Source of the DNA: Candidatus Aquiluna sp. IMCC13023
GTDB lineage: Bacteria > Actinomycetota > Actinomycetes > Actinomycetales > Microbacteriaceae
Length of the DNA: 64,000 bases
Reading direction: 5' to 3'
Assembly: GCF_000257665.1 (NCBI RefSeq)
Contig: NZ_AJKR01000002.1
Location: forward strand, 496,001-560,000
Every line of letters begins with the position of its first letter. The first letter of the stretch is position 1. Shown in pieces: positions 47,475 to 57,654 of this stretch. Both the position numbers and the translations under genes were made by a program. Under the pieces are notes generated by a model. That model made no database searches. It had not been told where the DNA came from and was given only the letters and a program-made list of their open reading frames with translations.

Positions 47475-47498
47475 GGCTGACTAAGAAGGAGTAAGAAC

Positions 47499-47882
47499 AT
47501 GGCAAGAGTAAAAAATGCTGTCAACTCGCACAAAAAGCGCAGAGTCGCTCTAGAGCGCGCCAAGGGTTACCGCGGACAACGCTCGAGACTGTATCGTCAG
47601 GCAAAGCAGCAGTTGCTGCACTCGCTTGTCTACGCGTACAACGATCGTCGTAAGCGCAAGGGTGATTTCCGCAGACTATGGATTCAGCGAATCAACGCTG
47701 CGGCTCGTCTAAACGGTATGACTTATAACCGCTTCATCCAGGGGCTCAACCTCGCTGGTATTGAGGTAGACCGCAGAATTTTGTCCGACATGGCAATTCA
47801 TGACCCTAAGTCTTTCGCAACCTTGGTTGCCTCGGCGAAGGCAGCATTGCCAAAGGACGTGAACGCTCCAAAGGCTAGCTAA
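47499..47882 (+). CDS. rplT: 50S ribosomal protein L20
   Basis: Early-assembling 23S-binding protein, 127 residues. Conserved blocks are [36 protein letters not shown] and [16 protein letters not shown]. It is the known autogenous repressor of this operon in E. coli and Bacillus. AGAAGGAG precedes the ATG. Its stop overlaps the methyltransferase start by one base. Confidence 0.97.
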   Translation: MARVKNAVNSHKKRRVALERAKGYRGQRSRLYRQAKQQLLHSLVYAYNDRRKRKGDFRRLWIQRINAAARLNGMTYNRFIQGLNLAGIEVDRRILSDMAIHDPKSFATLVASAKAALPKDVNAPKAS

Positions 47883-48682
47883 TGTTGGATGATCCCAGAT
47901 CCAACAGGGTCAAGGGGATTGTTCGACTGAACCAAAAAGACGCCCGGTATGAAACCGGGCTCTTTTTGCTTGAAGGGCCACAGGGCCTAAAAGAGCTAGA
48001 GAAATCTCCCCGTCTAGTTGAAGAGGTCTTCGTGACCTCCTCGGCTTGGGAGCGGTATCGTGAAATCTTGGCTGGACTATCCGATTTGGGTGTCGCCATC
48101 GAAGAAGTCACCGACGAAGTTATGAGCAAAATTTCCGACACCAGAACCCCGCAAGGGGTGGTGGCAGTCGTTCATCACTTGGACATCAAGCTCGACAAGC
48201 TTCTTTCAACAGAGCCGGTTTTGTTGGCACTTATCGATCAAGGTCGGGATCCCGGTAATCTCGGCTCGATAATAAGGGCCGCTGATGCGGCCGGTGCGGA
48301 CGCGGTTATTCTGAGCCCTGACTCGGTGGATGTTTATAACCCGAAGGTAGTCAGGTCAACCGCAGGAAGCATCCTGAATGTGCCTATCGTCGTAGATCAG
48401 GACCTAGTTGAGGCGATCAGCAAGATAAAGGCGTCCGGCATTCAAGTGTTTTCTTCTAGCTCTTCAGGTCAAGATGTCACTGAAGTTTCTGTGGCGGAAA
48501 TGGCAAAGCCAACCGCTTGGGTTTTTGGTAATGAGGCTCATGGTGTTACCGATGAGGTTGCTAAAAAAGCGGATAAGACCATGTCTTTGCCTATTTATGG
48601 TGCCGCCGAATCATTGAACCTAGGTATAGCGGCTTCAATTTGCCTGTATCTCACTGCGGTCGCTCAGCACACTAATCGCTAA
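47882..48682 (+). CDS. SpoU/TrmH-family RNA 2'-O-methyltransferase
   Basis: A 266-residue SPOUT-class methyltransferase: an N-terminal L7Ae-like substrate-binding domain, then the three TrmH motifs DQGRDPGNLGSIIRAADAAG, VFGNEAHGV and LPIYGAAESLNLGIAASICLY. The ATG overlaps the rplT stop by one base, so it is coupled to the ribosomal protein operon. The family usually modifies 23S rRNA at this genome position; the exact nucleotide is not determined. Confidence 0.9.
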   Translation: MLDDPRSNRVKGIVRLNQKDARYETGLFLLEGPQGLKELEKSPRLVEEVFVTSSAWERYREILAGLSDLGVAIEEVTDEVMSKISDTRTPQGVVAVVHHLDIKLDKLLSTEPVLLALIDQGRDPGNLGSIIRAADAAGADAVILSPDSVDVYNPKVVRSTAGSILNVPIVVDQDLVEAISKIKASGIQVFSSSSSGQDVTEVSVAEMAKPTAWVFGNEAHGVTDEVAKKADKTMSLPIYGAAESLNLGIAASICLYLTAVAQHTNR

Positions 48683-48692
48683 ACTTGTCCCG
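48680..48692 (+). promoter_or_regulatory. Leaderless-type -10 box for pheS
   Basis: TAAACT (48680-48685), overlapping the stop of the methyltransferase gene, lies seven bases before the pheS ATG. Confidence 0.45.
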
Positions 48693-49727
48693 ATGTCAGA
48701 GAAATTAACTCCCGAAGTAGTAGCCCAGGCGCTGCAAGAGTCCCTAAGCGCTTTGGCGGCTGTTGAAGATGCGGCGACCCTAAGAAGCCAGAAGGCCCAG
48801 ATTGTTGGAGAGAACTCCCCAATTAGCAGGCTAAATGCTTTGATCAAGGCAGTCCCGAATGAGCAAAAAGCCGAGGCTGGCAAGTTAGTTGGAGGGGCAA
48901 GGGCACAGCTAAATCAAGCGTTTGAGGAAAAAGAAGTCAAACTCGAGTCGCTAGCGGCCAACGAGGCTCTTGCGAACGAAAAAGTTGACATGACTGCTGC
49001 ACCGAAGTTTTTAAGGCTCGGCGCAAGGCACCCGTTATCTCTTTTGATGGATCAGGTCAGCGATGTGTTCGTTGGCATGGGCTGGGAGATAGCCGATGGC
49101 CCTGAGCTTGAAAACGAATGGTTTAATTTCGACGCCTTGAATTTTCACCCGGACCACCCAGCCAGGGCAATGCAGGACACTTTCTTTGTGAAGCCAGTTG
49201 AGAATCACCTACTGTTGCGGACTCACACTTCTCCTGTTCAGGTTAGATCCTTGCTCGAGCGTGAACTACCGGTTTATGTGCTGTGCCCGGGCAGGGTCTT
49301 TAGAACCGATGAGTTAGATGCAACCCACACACCGGTTTTCCATCAGGTGGAGGGTTTGGCGATCGATAAGGGTCTGACCATGGCCGACCTTCGGGGAACT
49401 TTGGAGCACTTTGCAAGAGTGATGTTTGGCGATGAGGCCAAAATCAGATTGCGGCCGAGTTTTTTCCCTTTCACTGAGCCCTCTGCAGAACTGGATGTTT
49501 GGCATCCGGACGCCAAAGGCGGACCGCGGTGGGTCGAGTGGGGTGGCTGCGGCATGGTCAATCCAAACGTGTTGCTCGCCGCAGGAATTGATCCCGAGGT
49601 CTATTCCGGATTCGCATTCGGGATGGGTATTGAGAGAACTTTGATGTTTAGAAACGGCGTGAAAGACATGCACGACATGGTCGAAGCCGATGTTCGTTTT
49701 AGCGCTCAGTTTGGATCGGTGATCTAG
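48693..49727 (+). CDS. pheS: Phenylalanyl-tRNA synthetase alpha subunit
   Basis: Catalytic subunit of the alpha2-beta2 enzyme, 344 residues. An N-terminal coiled-coil (about 1-100) binds tRNA, and the class II core shows HPARAMQDTF, LRTHTSPVQVR (motif 2 region), FHQVEGLAID and GFAFGMGIER (motif 3). The stop is directly followed by the pheT ATG. Confidence 0.96.
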   Translation: MSEKLTPEVVAQALQESLSALAAVEDAATLRSQKAQIVGENSPISRLNALIKAVPNEQKAEAGKLVGGARAQLNQAFEEKEVKLESLAANEALANEKVDMTAAPKFLRLGARHPLSLLMDQVSDVFVGMGWEIADGPELENEWFNFDALNFHPDHPARAMQDTFFVKPVENHLLLRTHTSPVQVRSLLERELPVYVLCPGRVFRTDELDATHTPVFHQVEGLAIDKGLTMADLRGTLEHFARVMFGDEAKIRLRPSFFPFTEPSAELDVWHPDAKGGPRWVEWGGCGMVNPNVLLAAGIDPEVYSGFAFGMGIERTLMFRNGVKDMHDMVEADVRFSAQFGSVI

Positions 49728-52208
49728 ATGAGAATTCCACTTGGATGGCTCGGCGAAATGGTTGAGCTTGGCTCTAAAGCCACCCCGAATGACGTGATGG
49801 CTGAACTCGTGAAAGTTGGCCTCGAAGAAGAAGGCTCCCACGGTGGGGACATTTCCGGACCGGTGGTCGTCGGGGAAGTGGTGTCCTTCGAGGTCGAAGA
49901 GCAGAAAAATGGGAAAACTATTCGTTGGTGCCAAGTCCGAGTTGCAACCAGCGGCGACGAAGAGATCAGGGGCATCGTCTGTGGTGCAGCTAATTTCGTG
50001 GCAGGAGACAAGGTTGTAGTAAGCCTGCCAGGTGCGGTTTTGCCCGGAGGGTTCGAGATTGCGGCCAGAAAAACCTACGGACACGTGTCTGATGGAATGA
50101 TCGCGTCGGCTAAAGAACTAGGGCTGGGAGATGAGCACGAAGGAATTCTTGTCCTCAGCTCTATAGGTCTTGACCCTGAGATTGGCCTGGATGCAATAGC
50201 ACTGCTGGGTTTGGACGAGTCTGCCGCAGAGGTCAACGTGACTCCGGACCGCGGCTACTGCCTGTCAATTAGAGGCATAGCAAGAGAGTATTCGCATGCA
50301 ACCGGAGTGAAGTTCCAAGACCCGGTTCTTGCCATTGAGCCGGTAATGGGTTCCGGCTTTACGCTCGAAGTGAAGGACAGTGCCCCCATCCACGGCAAGG
50401 CTGGCTGCAGTCAGTTTGTCCTGGTTGGAGTTGCTGGCCTGGACGCTGAGGCGAAGGTTCCGGATTGGATGGTAAGCCGTCTCAAGCTGGCCGGTATGCG
50501 CTCGATCTCAATAGCAGTGGACATCACTAACTATGTGATGCTCGAGCTCGGTCAGCCACTGCACGCTTACGATCTTGACAAGCTAGTTGGCGGCATCAGT
50601 GTTCGCCGGGCAAAGGCCGGCGAAGAGCTCGTAACCCTAGATCAAAAAACCAGAAAGCTTCACGAAGAAGACTTACTAATCTGTGATGAGCAGGGTCCGA
50701 TAGGAATCGCCGGCGTGATGGGTGGCGCCCGGACCGAGGTTAGTTCGACCACTAAGTCGGTTCTTATAGAGGCGGCGATTTTCGATCCGATCTCGATTGC
50801 AAGAAGTGCGAGACGCCATAAGCTCCCGTCCGAAGCATCAAAGCGGTTTGAGCGTGGAGTAGATAGTTCGATCTCCAGGGCTTCGGCCTCAAGGGCAGCT
50901 GGGTTGTTGACTGAGCTTGCCTCTGGGAGTTTTAGCGGCGTCGGGGCCGAATACGCAAGCGTGTTTGAACCCGCAGCTATAGAGATGAAACTTGATTATC
51001 CTGGCCAATTGGTGGGTGTCGAGTACTCGGCGGACCAAGTGATTGCAAGCCTCGAGGAAATCGGATGCACGGTTACCAAAATTGACGATCTCGTTCAGGT
51101 CATTGTGCCTAGCTGGCGTCCTGACATTACTCATAAGACGGACTTGGTTGAAGAGGTCGCAAGGCTTATCGGATACGACAAAATTCCAGCCAGGCTGCCG
51201 GTTGCGCCTCCGGGGCGTGGCCTTACATCAAGGCAGAAACTTCGACGCCGGGTGCTATCAGGACTCACCGGTGCTGGATTCATCGAGGTTCTGAACTACC
51301 CGTTTGTATCTGCTGAGCAAAACGGCTGGATGGGCTCAGTTGTTGGTGTGGAGCTTGAAAACCCAATGCAGTCTGAGGCGCGTTTCTTAAGAACGTCATT
51401 GGTTCCAGGATTGATTTCCGCTGCCGCCAGAAACATTTCTCGCGGATCCACCGACATAGCTTTACTAGAAGAGGGTTCGGTATTTCTGCCAAATGGCGGC
51501 AGTGCCGTGACCGCTTTGCCCGCGGGTAATGAGCGACCCTCGGAAACAACTCTGGCCGCGCTAAAGGCGGCAATACCAATGCAGCCGAGGTTGGTTTCTG
51601 GTCTACTTGCGGGCGACTGGTTACCTCAAAGCCCAGGGCAGCACTCGATACCGGCAGGCTACCCACAGGCCTTGGGCGCAGTAGAGATAGTTATGCAGCA
51701 GGCTGCGGTTTCTTTTGAGCTAAAGCAACTTGAGATTGCTGGCCTTCACCCGGGACGAGCCGCGAACGTGTTGGTGGCTGGAAAAGTGGTGGGATTTGTC
51801 GGCGAAGTTCACCCGGAGCTAGCTTCACAAAACCACCTACCCAGATCCGTTGGAGTGTTTGAGTTGAATCTGGATGAAATTTTTGCTTTGGCTCCGGACT
51901 TGGTTCAGGCCCAGGAGCTTGGCGTTATGACTTTCTTGACGCAGGACATTTCTCTTGTGGTTGATGTCCAGGTCAGTGCCGCCGATTTGACCAAGAGCAT
52001 CGTGACCGGTGCCGGAGATCTACTAGAAGAAATCCGCTTGGTTGATGACTACCGGGGTAAAGGTTTAGACGCTGGCCAAAAATCCCTGACTTTCGCGCTT
52101 CTATATCGAGCTCATGATCGCACTCTTACCCAGGCGGAGGCTACTGCAGCCAGGGATCAGGCCGTCGAGCTTGCAAACCAACAATTCGGCGCAACACTAA
52201 GGGGCTAA
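49728..52208 (+). CDS. pheT: Phenylalanyl-tRNA synthetase beta subunit
   Basis: Second subunit, 826 residues, with the usual order: tRNA-binding (EMAP-like) domain at about 40-160, B3/B4 editing domain in the middle, B5 DNA-binding-like domain (about 405-475), core, and C-terminal ferredoxin-fold anticodon-binding domain (about 730-826). It starts at the base after the pheS stop; argC starts at the base after its own stop. Confidence 0.96.
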   Translation: MRIPLGWLGEMVELGSKATPNDVMAELVKVGLEEEGSHGGDISGPVVVGEVVSFEVEEQKNGKTIRWCQVRVATSGDEEIRGIVCGAANFVAGDKVVVSLPGAVLPGGFEIAARKTYGHVSDGMIASAKELGLGDEHEGILVLSSIGLDPEIGLDAIALLGLDESAAEVNVTPDRGYCLSIRGIAREYSHATGVKFQDPVLAIEPVMGSGFTLEVKDSAPIHGKAGCSQFVLVGVAGLDAEAKVPDWMVSRLKLAGMRSISIAVDITNYVMLELGQPLHAYDLDKLVGGISVRRAKAGEELVTLDQKTRKLHEEDLLICDEQGPIGIAGVMGGARTEVSSTTKSVLIEAAIFDPISIARSARRHKLPSEASKRFERGVDSSISRASASRAAGLLTELASGSFSGVGAEYASVFEPAAIEMKLDYPGQLVGVEYSADQVIASLEEIGCTVTKIDDLVQVIVPSWRPDITHKTDLVEEVARLIGYDKIPARLPVAPPGRGLTSRQKLRRRVLSGLTGAGFIEVLNYPFVSAEQNGWMGSVVGVELENPMQSEARFLRTSLVPGLISAAARNISRGSTDIALLEEGSVFLPNGGSAVTALPAGNERPSETTLAALKAAIPMQPRLVSGLLAGDWLPQSPGQHSIPAGYPQALGAVEIVMQQAAVSFELKQLEIAGLHPGRAANVLVAGKVVGFVGEVHPELASQNHLPRSVGVFELNLDEIFALAPDLVQAQELGVMTFLTQDISLVVDVQVSAADLTKSIVTGAGDLLEEIRLVDDYRGKGLDAGQKSLTFALLYRAHDRTLTQAEATAARDQAVELANQQFGATLRG

Positions 52209-53255
52209 ATGACTATTCAGGTGGCGGTTGCTGGAGCAAGCGGGTACGTTGGCGGCGAGCTTTTGCGCCTAATAGCAGCGCATCCGATGCTCGACCTAGG
52301 AGCCGTCACTGGACACAGCAATGTGGGTCAAAGTCTTGGCCAGCTCCAGCCTCATATCCCGGAATTTGCCGATCGAGTCTTAGTAGAAACTTCGGTTGAG
52401 AGTCTGGCGGGACACGAAGTTGTATTTCTTGCCTTGCCGCACACCAAAAGTGCGGAACTGGCGGCGCAGCTTCCTACCCACGTCATGGTGATTGACTGCG
52501 GAGCTGATTTTAGATTGCAAGACGCAGCCGCTTGGGAAACTTATTACCAAACTACTCACGCCGGCTCATGGCCCTACGGCCTCCCAGAGCTAATGCTTGC
52601 AACCGGAGGTAAACTCAGGACTGAACTTCGTGAAGTTAGGCGCTTAGCAATACCGGGCTGCAACGTGACCGCGGTTTCTCTTGCATTGGCACCGGCGCTG
52701 GCAGCGGGGCTTATCGAACCCGATGACATCGTTTCAGTGTTATCGGTTGGAACCTCTGGAGCTGGAAAAGCAAGCAGCATCGATCTGTTGGCAGCCGAGG
52801 TTCTTGGATCTGCGAGAGCTTACGGGGTTGGTGGAACTCATCGACACACGCCGGAGATTGAGCAGAACCTGTCCTTGGCAGCGGGCAAACCGGTGACAGT
52901 TTCTATGACCCCGGTTCTGGTCCCGATGTCCAGAGGAATTTTGGCAGTTAATACTGCAAAGCCTTCGAGTCGTTTTTCGCTTGAGTATCTCCGAGATGTT
53001 TATCAGAGCGCCTACGGGGAAGAAAGTTTTGTCCAGCTGCTTCCGGAGGGTCAGCTTCCAAGAACCGCTAGCGTATTGGGCACGAATAACGCCCAGATAT
53101 CTCTCGCCTTTGATGAGCACGCTCAGAAAGTTGTTGTGGTGAGCGCGATCGATAATTTGGTCAAAGGAACCGCTGGCGCCGCCATTCAGTGCATGAACAT
53201 TGCTCTTGGTTTGACGGAGCAGGTTGGCTTGAGCTCGATTGGGGTCGCCCCATGA
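52209..53255 (+). CDS. argC: N-acetyl-gamma-glutamyl-phosphate reductase
   Basis: NADPH reductase of arginine synthesis, 348 residues. The nucleotide loop is [10 protein letters not shown] at 8-17 and the catalytic cysteine is C151 in IPGCNVTA. It directly follows pheT with no gap, so arginine and phenylalanyl-tRNA synthetase genes are likely on one transcript. The stop overlaps the argJ start (ATGA). Confidence 0.95.
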   Translation: MTIQVAVAGASGYVGGELLRLIAAHPMLDLGAVTGHSNVGQSLGQLQPHIPEFADRVLVETSVESLAGHEVVFLALPHTKSAELAAQLPTHVMVIDCGADFRLQDAAAWETYYQTTHAGSWPYGLPELMLATGGKLRTELREVRRLAIPGCNVTAVSLALAPALAAGLIEPDDIVSVLSVGTSGAGKASSIDLLAAEVLGSARAYGVGGTHRHTPEIEQNLSLAAGKPVTVSMTPVLVPMSRGILAVNTAKPSSRFSLEYLRDVYQSAYGEESFVQLLPEGQLPRTASVLGTNNAQISLAFDEHAQKVVVVSAIDNLVKGTAGAAIQCMNIALGLTEQVGLSSIGVAP

Positions 53256-54406
53256 GCGTTGTAGGCCCCAAGGGATTTGTAGCCTCCGGAGTCGCCGCTG
53301 GCCTGAAAGCCAGTGGCGGTCTTGATGTTTCCCTTGTAGTAAACCAAGGACCTAATAATGCCGTGGCCGCGGTGTTCACGACAAATCGCTGTCTTGCGAA
53401 TCCAATCCTGTGGTCTAAGCAGGTTATTGCTGGTGGCCAGGCAAGGGCCATCGTTTTGAACTCCGGCGGAGCCAACTGCTACACCGGCGTGCAGGGTTTT
53501 CAAACGACGCATGCGACCGCAGAAAAACTTGCGGAACTTAGCGGATTCCCCGCAGCTGAAATTGTTGTTTGCTCGACCGGCTTAATAGGCGAGCAGCTGG
53601 ACAGGCCTAAATTATTGAGCGGGGTAACCTCGGCATTTGATGCGCTTTCGGAAACAGGTGGACAAGACGCAGCTCACGCAATTATGACCACTGACACCGT
53701 GGCAAAGCTTGGATCGAGATCAAGCGCTGACGGTTGGGCTTTGGGCGGGATGGCAAAGGGAGCTGGCATGCTGGCCCCGGGCCTTGCAACAATGCTTGTG
53801 GTTATCACCACCGATGCCGTTTTGAATAGTGAACAGCTGGACGCTGCCCTAAGGGCTGCCACCCGAGTGAGTTTCGATCGACTTGATTCGGATGGCTGCA
53901 TGTCGACCAACGACCAAGTGACTTTGATGTCCTCTGGAGCAAGCCAGAAAACCCCGGACTTAGCAGAGTTCACAGCATTGCTAACTGAGCTTTGCAAGGA
54001 GTTGGCGCTGAAGTTATTAGATGACGCCGAGGGGTCGAGTCATAACATTCACATCACCACTCAAGGCGCCAAGACTGAGGATGACGCCCTTGAGGTTTCT
54101 AGGGCAGTAGCTCGCAACAACCTGTTCAAGGCTGCAATATTTGGCAAAGACCCGAACTGGGGCAGAATCTTGGCCGCGGTTGGAACAACTTCAGCGGAAT
54201 TTGATCCCTACGGAATAGACGTGTCTATCAACTCCATATTGATTTCTTCCAAGGGGGAGCCGGCCGAAGATCGGTCAAAGGTTGACTTGAGCGGTAAAGA
54301 GGTTCAGGTGGTTATAGACCTTCATGCCGGCAGCCTCAGCGCTACGGTTGTTACCAATGACCTAACCCACAGCTACGTCGAAGAGAACAGCGCATACTCA
54401 AGCTAA
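53252..54406 (+). CDS. argJ: Bifunctional glutamate N-acetyltransferase / ornithine acetyltransferase
   Basis: Recycles the acetyl group from N-acetylornithine to glutamate; 384 residues from the ATG at 53252. The autocleavage site is A179-T180 in LATMLV, which makes T180 the nucleophile of the beta chain. A longer in-frame start at 53189 lies inside argC and is rejected. A working ArgJ removes the need for ArgE and lowers the need for ArgA. argB starts at the last base of the stop. Confidence 0.95.
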   Translation: MSVVGPKGFVASGVAAGLKASGGLDVSLVVNQGPNNAVAAVFTTNRCLANPILWSKQVIAGGQARAIVLNSGGANCYTGVQGFQTTHATAEKLAELSGFPAAEIVVCSTGLIGEQLDRPKLLSGVTSAFDALSETGGQDAAHAIMTTDTVAKLGSRSSADGWALGGMAKGAGMLAPGLATMLVVITTDAVLNSEQLDAALRAATRVSFDRLDSDGCMSTNDQVTLMSSGASQKTPDLAEFTALLTELCKELALKLLDDAEGSSHNIHITTQGAKTEDDALEVSRAVARNNLFKAAIFGKDPNWGRILAAVGTTSAEFDPYGIDVSINSILISSKGEPAEDRSKVDLSGKEVQVVIDLHAGSLSATVVTNDLTHSYVEENSAYSS

Positions 54407-55293
54407 TGATTCCAGCGAATACAGACCAAGCACTTGCAAGGCTCAAGGCCGAAACTCTGATCGAGTCGCTGGATTGGCTTAGAGAGTTCCACGGGCGAAT
54501 AGTTGTGGTGAAGTTCGGCGGGAATGCGATGGTTGACGAGCAGCTGCAACTGGCATTTGCTCAGGACATGGCATATCTTCGGTTCGTGGGCATTAAGCCG
54601 GTCGTGGTGCACGGCGGAGGGCCACAAATAACTGCCAGGCTCGCTGAAATTGGAATTGAAAGCGAGTTCAGGGCCGGAATGCGCTATACCGACGAAAAGA
54701 CCATGTCGGTTGTCAGAGACGTGCTTAGAAATCAGATCTCTAAAAACTTAGCGGATCTAATTGAGGAATCGGGAGCACAGACCGTCGTGCTTTCTGGTGA
54801 AGACGACTCCCTGTTTAGGGCCGTGAAGGTAAAGGGTCACACTTCGGAGGGTGAAGTCGATTTGGGCCTTGTCGGTGAAGTGAAGACTGTCAATCCAAGG
54901 GCGGTGCTTCAAGCACTTGACCAGGGCAAGGTGCCCGTTATTTCTTCAGTTGCGCCGTCTAACTCAGGGCAACTGTTAAATGTCAATGCTGACCTAGCTG
55001 CATCGGCGCTCGCGATAGCGCTCGGTGCTGACAAGTTGATGGTGCTAACTGATGTCCCAGGTCTCTACGCGAACTGGCCGGAAATAGACTCGCTTTTGTC
55101 TGAGATAAGTGTCGAGGAGCTAACCGAACTAATGCCTAAGCTTGAATCCGGGATGATTCCAAAAATGGAGGCTTGTTTGCGGGCGGTTCAAGGTGGAGTT
55201 CCAAAGGCCCACATCATTGACGGCAGACAACCGCACAGCATCCTGCTGGAAATCTTCACAAAAGCCGGTGTCGGAACCCAGGTAACGAGTTAG
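54406..55293 (+). CDS. argB: N-acetylglutamate kinase
   Basis: Phosphorylates N-acetylglutamate; 295 residues. Visible features are VVKFGGNAM (about 31-39), the VVHGGGPQI loop, and NVNADLAASALAIALGADKLMVLTDVPG near the C-terminal half. The ATG overlaps the argJ stop by one base. In most Actinobacteria argD follows argB, but here argF follows after a 7-base gap. Confidence 0.95.
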   Translation: MIPANTDQALARLKAETLIESLDWLREFHGRIVVVKFGGNAMVDEQLQLAFAQDMAYLRFVGIKPVVVHGGGPQITARLAEIGIESEFRAGMRYTDEKTMSVVRDVLRNQISKNLADLIEESGAQTVVLSGEDDSLFRAVKVKGHTSEGEVDLGLVGEVKTVNPRAVLQALDQGKVPVISSVAPSNSGQLLNVNADLAASALAIALGADKLMVLTDVPGLYANWPEIDSLLSEISVEELTELMPKLESGMIPKMEACLRAVQGGVPKAHIIDGRQPHSILLEIFTKAGVGTQVTS

Positions 55294-55300
55294 GGACAGA

Positions 55301-56224
55301 TTGACCAAGCACTTTTTGAAAGACGATGACATCACTCCGTCCCAGCAGGCCCAGATTATTGATAGCGCCATCAAGCTAAAGGCGGACCGATTTAGCCAGA
55401 GGCCGTTTGCTGGACCTCAAACCGTGGCGGTTATCTTTGACAAGACTTCTACAAGGACAAGAGTTTCTTTCGCCGTCGGTATTGCAGAACTAGGGGGAGT
55501 TCCTTTAATCATTGATAGCGGTGTCTCGCAGTTGGGCAAGAAGGAATCGGTGGCTGACACGGCCAGGGTGCTAGAGCGCCAAGTAGCTCAGATCATCTGG
55601 CGGACATATGCGCAGGCCGGGCTGGATGAAATGGCGGCCAATTCATCGGTTCCAGTTATAAACGCACTGAGCGACAGTTGGCACCCATGTCAGTTGCTGG
55701 CAGATCTGATGACAATAAAAGAATGTTTCGGGAAAACCGAGGGCCTAAAGCTTGCCTACGTGGGCGATGCCAATAACAACATGGCAAATAGTTACCTTGT
55801 TGCCTGCGCCATGGCGGGTATGGATGTTTCGATCGCCGCTCCAGAAGGCTATGGGCCAGACTCGGCTGTGCTGGATCGAGCCCGAGAAATTGCGGGTAAT
55901 CAAGGAGGCAAGATTTCCTCGTCTAATGATCCTGTCGAAGCTGTATCCGGTGCTCACGTTGTCGTTACTGACACCTGGGTATCAATGGGCATGGAGGATC
56001 AAGCTCGAGAGCGTGCCCTGGTGTTCCAAGCCTTCACGGTGGACTCGGCTTTGATGTCTGGGGCGGAAAAAGACGCAATATTTCTTCATTGCCTCCCTGC
56101 TTACCGAGGCTTTGAAGTCAGCGCGGATGTTATTGATGGCAGCCAGTCAAGAGTTTGGCAGGAAGCCGAAAACAGGCTTCATGCGCAGAAGGCCTTGATG
56201 GTCTGGCTTGCCGAACAAAACTAA
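55301..56224 (+). CDS. argF: Ornithine carbamoyltransferase
   Basis: Makes citrulline from ornithine and carbamoyl phosphate; 307 residues. The carbamoyl-phosphate motif STRTR is at 50-54; HPCQLLAD and FLHCLPAYRG supply the ornithine and catalytic residues. The start is a TTG with AGGGACA upstream. argH follows after a 29-base gap; argR and argG, usual here, are missing. Confidence 0.95.
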   Translation: MTKHFLKDDDITPSQQAQIIDSAIKLKADRFSQRPFAGPQTVAVIFDKTSTRTRVSFAVGIAELGGVPLIIDSGVSQLGKKESVADTARVLERQVAQIIWRTYAQAGLDEMAANSSVPVINALSDSWHPCQLLADLMTIKECFGKTEGLKLAYVGDANNNMANSYLVACAMAGMDVSIAAPEGYGPDSAVLDRAREIAGNQGGKISSSNDPVEAVSGAHVVVTDTWVSMGMEDQARERALVFQAFTVDSALMSGAEKDAIFLHCLPAYRGFEVSADVIDGSQSRVWQEAENRLHAQKALMVWLAEQN

Positions 56225-56253
56225 ACTTTAGAGAAATAGGAAATTGGGTAGAA

Positions 56254-57654
56254 ATGGCGCAAAGTAAAGACTCACTATGGGGAGGCCGGTTTGCTGGCGG
56301 CCCGAGCGAGGCGCTCGAGGCTCTTTCCAAGTCGACTCATTTTGACTGGCGACTTGCGACCTATGACCTAAAGGGCACTTCCGCCCACCTGGTGGCTCTT
56401 CATGCCGGAGGCTATCTCACTAAAGATGAGCTTGCGGTGCTGAACAAAGCAGTTGCTGAGCTAACCAAGCGAGTTGAAGACGGTTCCTTCGTGCCAAAGG
56501 CAACCGAAGAGGATGTCCACGCTGCTCTTGAACGCGGGCTTATTCAAATAGCCGGGGCTCAGCTTGCCGGAAAGATTAGGGCCGGTCGCTCACGCAATGA
56601 CCAGATTGCCACCCTGATCAGAATTTTTATGTTGGACGCAGCCGACGCAATTGAGGCACAGGTCCTTGATTACCTGGACGCTCTTTGCAGCCAGGCTGAG
56701 AATCACATTGGTGTTGCAATGCCCGGTAGAACACATTTCCAGCTCGCGCAGCCGGTTTTGCTCTCGCACCACTTGCTGGCGCATGCTTGGCCACAGGTTC
56801 GAAACCTGCAGCGCCTAGAGGATTGGCGGAAAAGAGCGAATCGTTCGGCCTACGGTGCCGGCGCTTTGGCCGGAAGCACGTTGGGTCTTGATCCAAAGCT
56901 TGTTGCCGAAGAGCTTGGGCTCAAGGGCGTTAGCGAGAACAGCATGGATTCCACCAGCAGTCGCGACTTAGTTGCGGAGTTCGTGTTCATCTTGAGTTTG
57001 ATCGGGATCGACCTTTCAAGAATTAGCGAAGAGGTGATTGCCTGGGTTTCTTATGAGTTCGGGTACGCGACTCTTGCAGACGAGTTTTCAACTGGATCCT
57101 CGATAATGCCTCAGAAAAAAAACCCAGACATCGCCGAATTGACCAGAGGCAAATCCGGAAGGCTCATTGGAAACTTAACTGGACTTCTAGCGACTTTCAA
57201 GGGCTTGCCGCTTAGTTACAACCGAGACCTGCAGGAGGACAAGGAGCCAATGTTCGACTCCTTTGACTCTCTCATGCTTATTTTCCCGGCCTTTATCGGA
57301 ATGATCTCTACTCTGACCTTTGATAAGGAACGATTGGAATTCCTGGCGCCCAAGGGCTTCTCGCTTGCGACTGACGTTGCGGAGTGGCTCGTCAAGCAGG
57401 GCGTTGTTTTCAGGGATGCCCACGAAATTACCGGTCAGTTGGTCCAGTTCTGCGAGGCGAATGAGCTTGAGCTTGATCAGGTCAGCGATGAGCAACTAGC
57501 AAATGTTTCTAAGCACCTAAAGCCTGAAGTTAGAAAAGTTCTGAAGGTTTCCGGTTCGATTGAGGCAAGAAATGGTGCGGGAGGAACTTCTTCCTCCCAG
57601 GTAATCGATCAGCTAGTTGCTCTTCGCAAGCTTGCGCCGCATCGGAGGAGCTAA
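56254..57654 (+). CDS. argH: Argininosuccinate lyase
   Basis: Last enzyme of arginine synthesis, 466 residues from the ATG at 56254, which gives the typical start (MAQSKDSLWGGRFAGG). An in-frame start at 56155 lies inside argF and is rejected. The signature GSSIMPQKKNP is at 281-291, with the catalytic loop serine S282 or S283. The ribosome binding site is weak (AGGA 13 bases upstream). The last base overlaps the tyrS start. Confidence 0.95.
   Translation: MAQSKDSLWGGRFAGGPSEALEALSKSTHFDWRLATYDLKGTSAHLVALHAGGYLTKDELAVLNKAVAELTKRVEDGSFVPKATEEDVHAALERGLIQIAGAQLAGKIRAGRSRNDQIATLIRIFMLDAADAIEAQVLDYLDALCSQAENHIGVAMPGRTHFQLAQPVLLSHHLLAHAWPQVRNLQRLEDWRKRANRSAYGAGALAGSTLGLDPKLVAEELGLKGVSENSMDSTSSRDLVAEFVFILSLIGIDLSRISEEVIAWVSYEFGYATLADEFSTGSSIMPQKKNPDIAELTRGKSGRLIGNLTGLLATFKGLPLSYNRDLQEDKEPMFDSFDSLMLIFPAFIGMISTLTFDKERLEFLAPKGFSLATDVAEWLVKQGVVFRDAHEITGQLVQFCEANELELDQVSDEQLANVSKHLKPEVRKVLKVSGSIEARNGAGGTSSSQVIDQLVALRKLAPHRRS

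Noticed and set aside
53189-53251. A longer argJ start at 53189
   Set aside because: It lies within argC and lacks a ribosome binding site; the ATG at 53252 forms the usual ATGA overlap and gives the typical N-terminus.
56155-56253. A longer argH start at 56155
   Set aside because: It lies inside the 3' end of argF. The ATG at 56254 gives the standard argininosuccinate lyase N-terminus.
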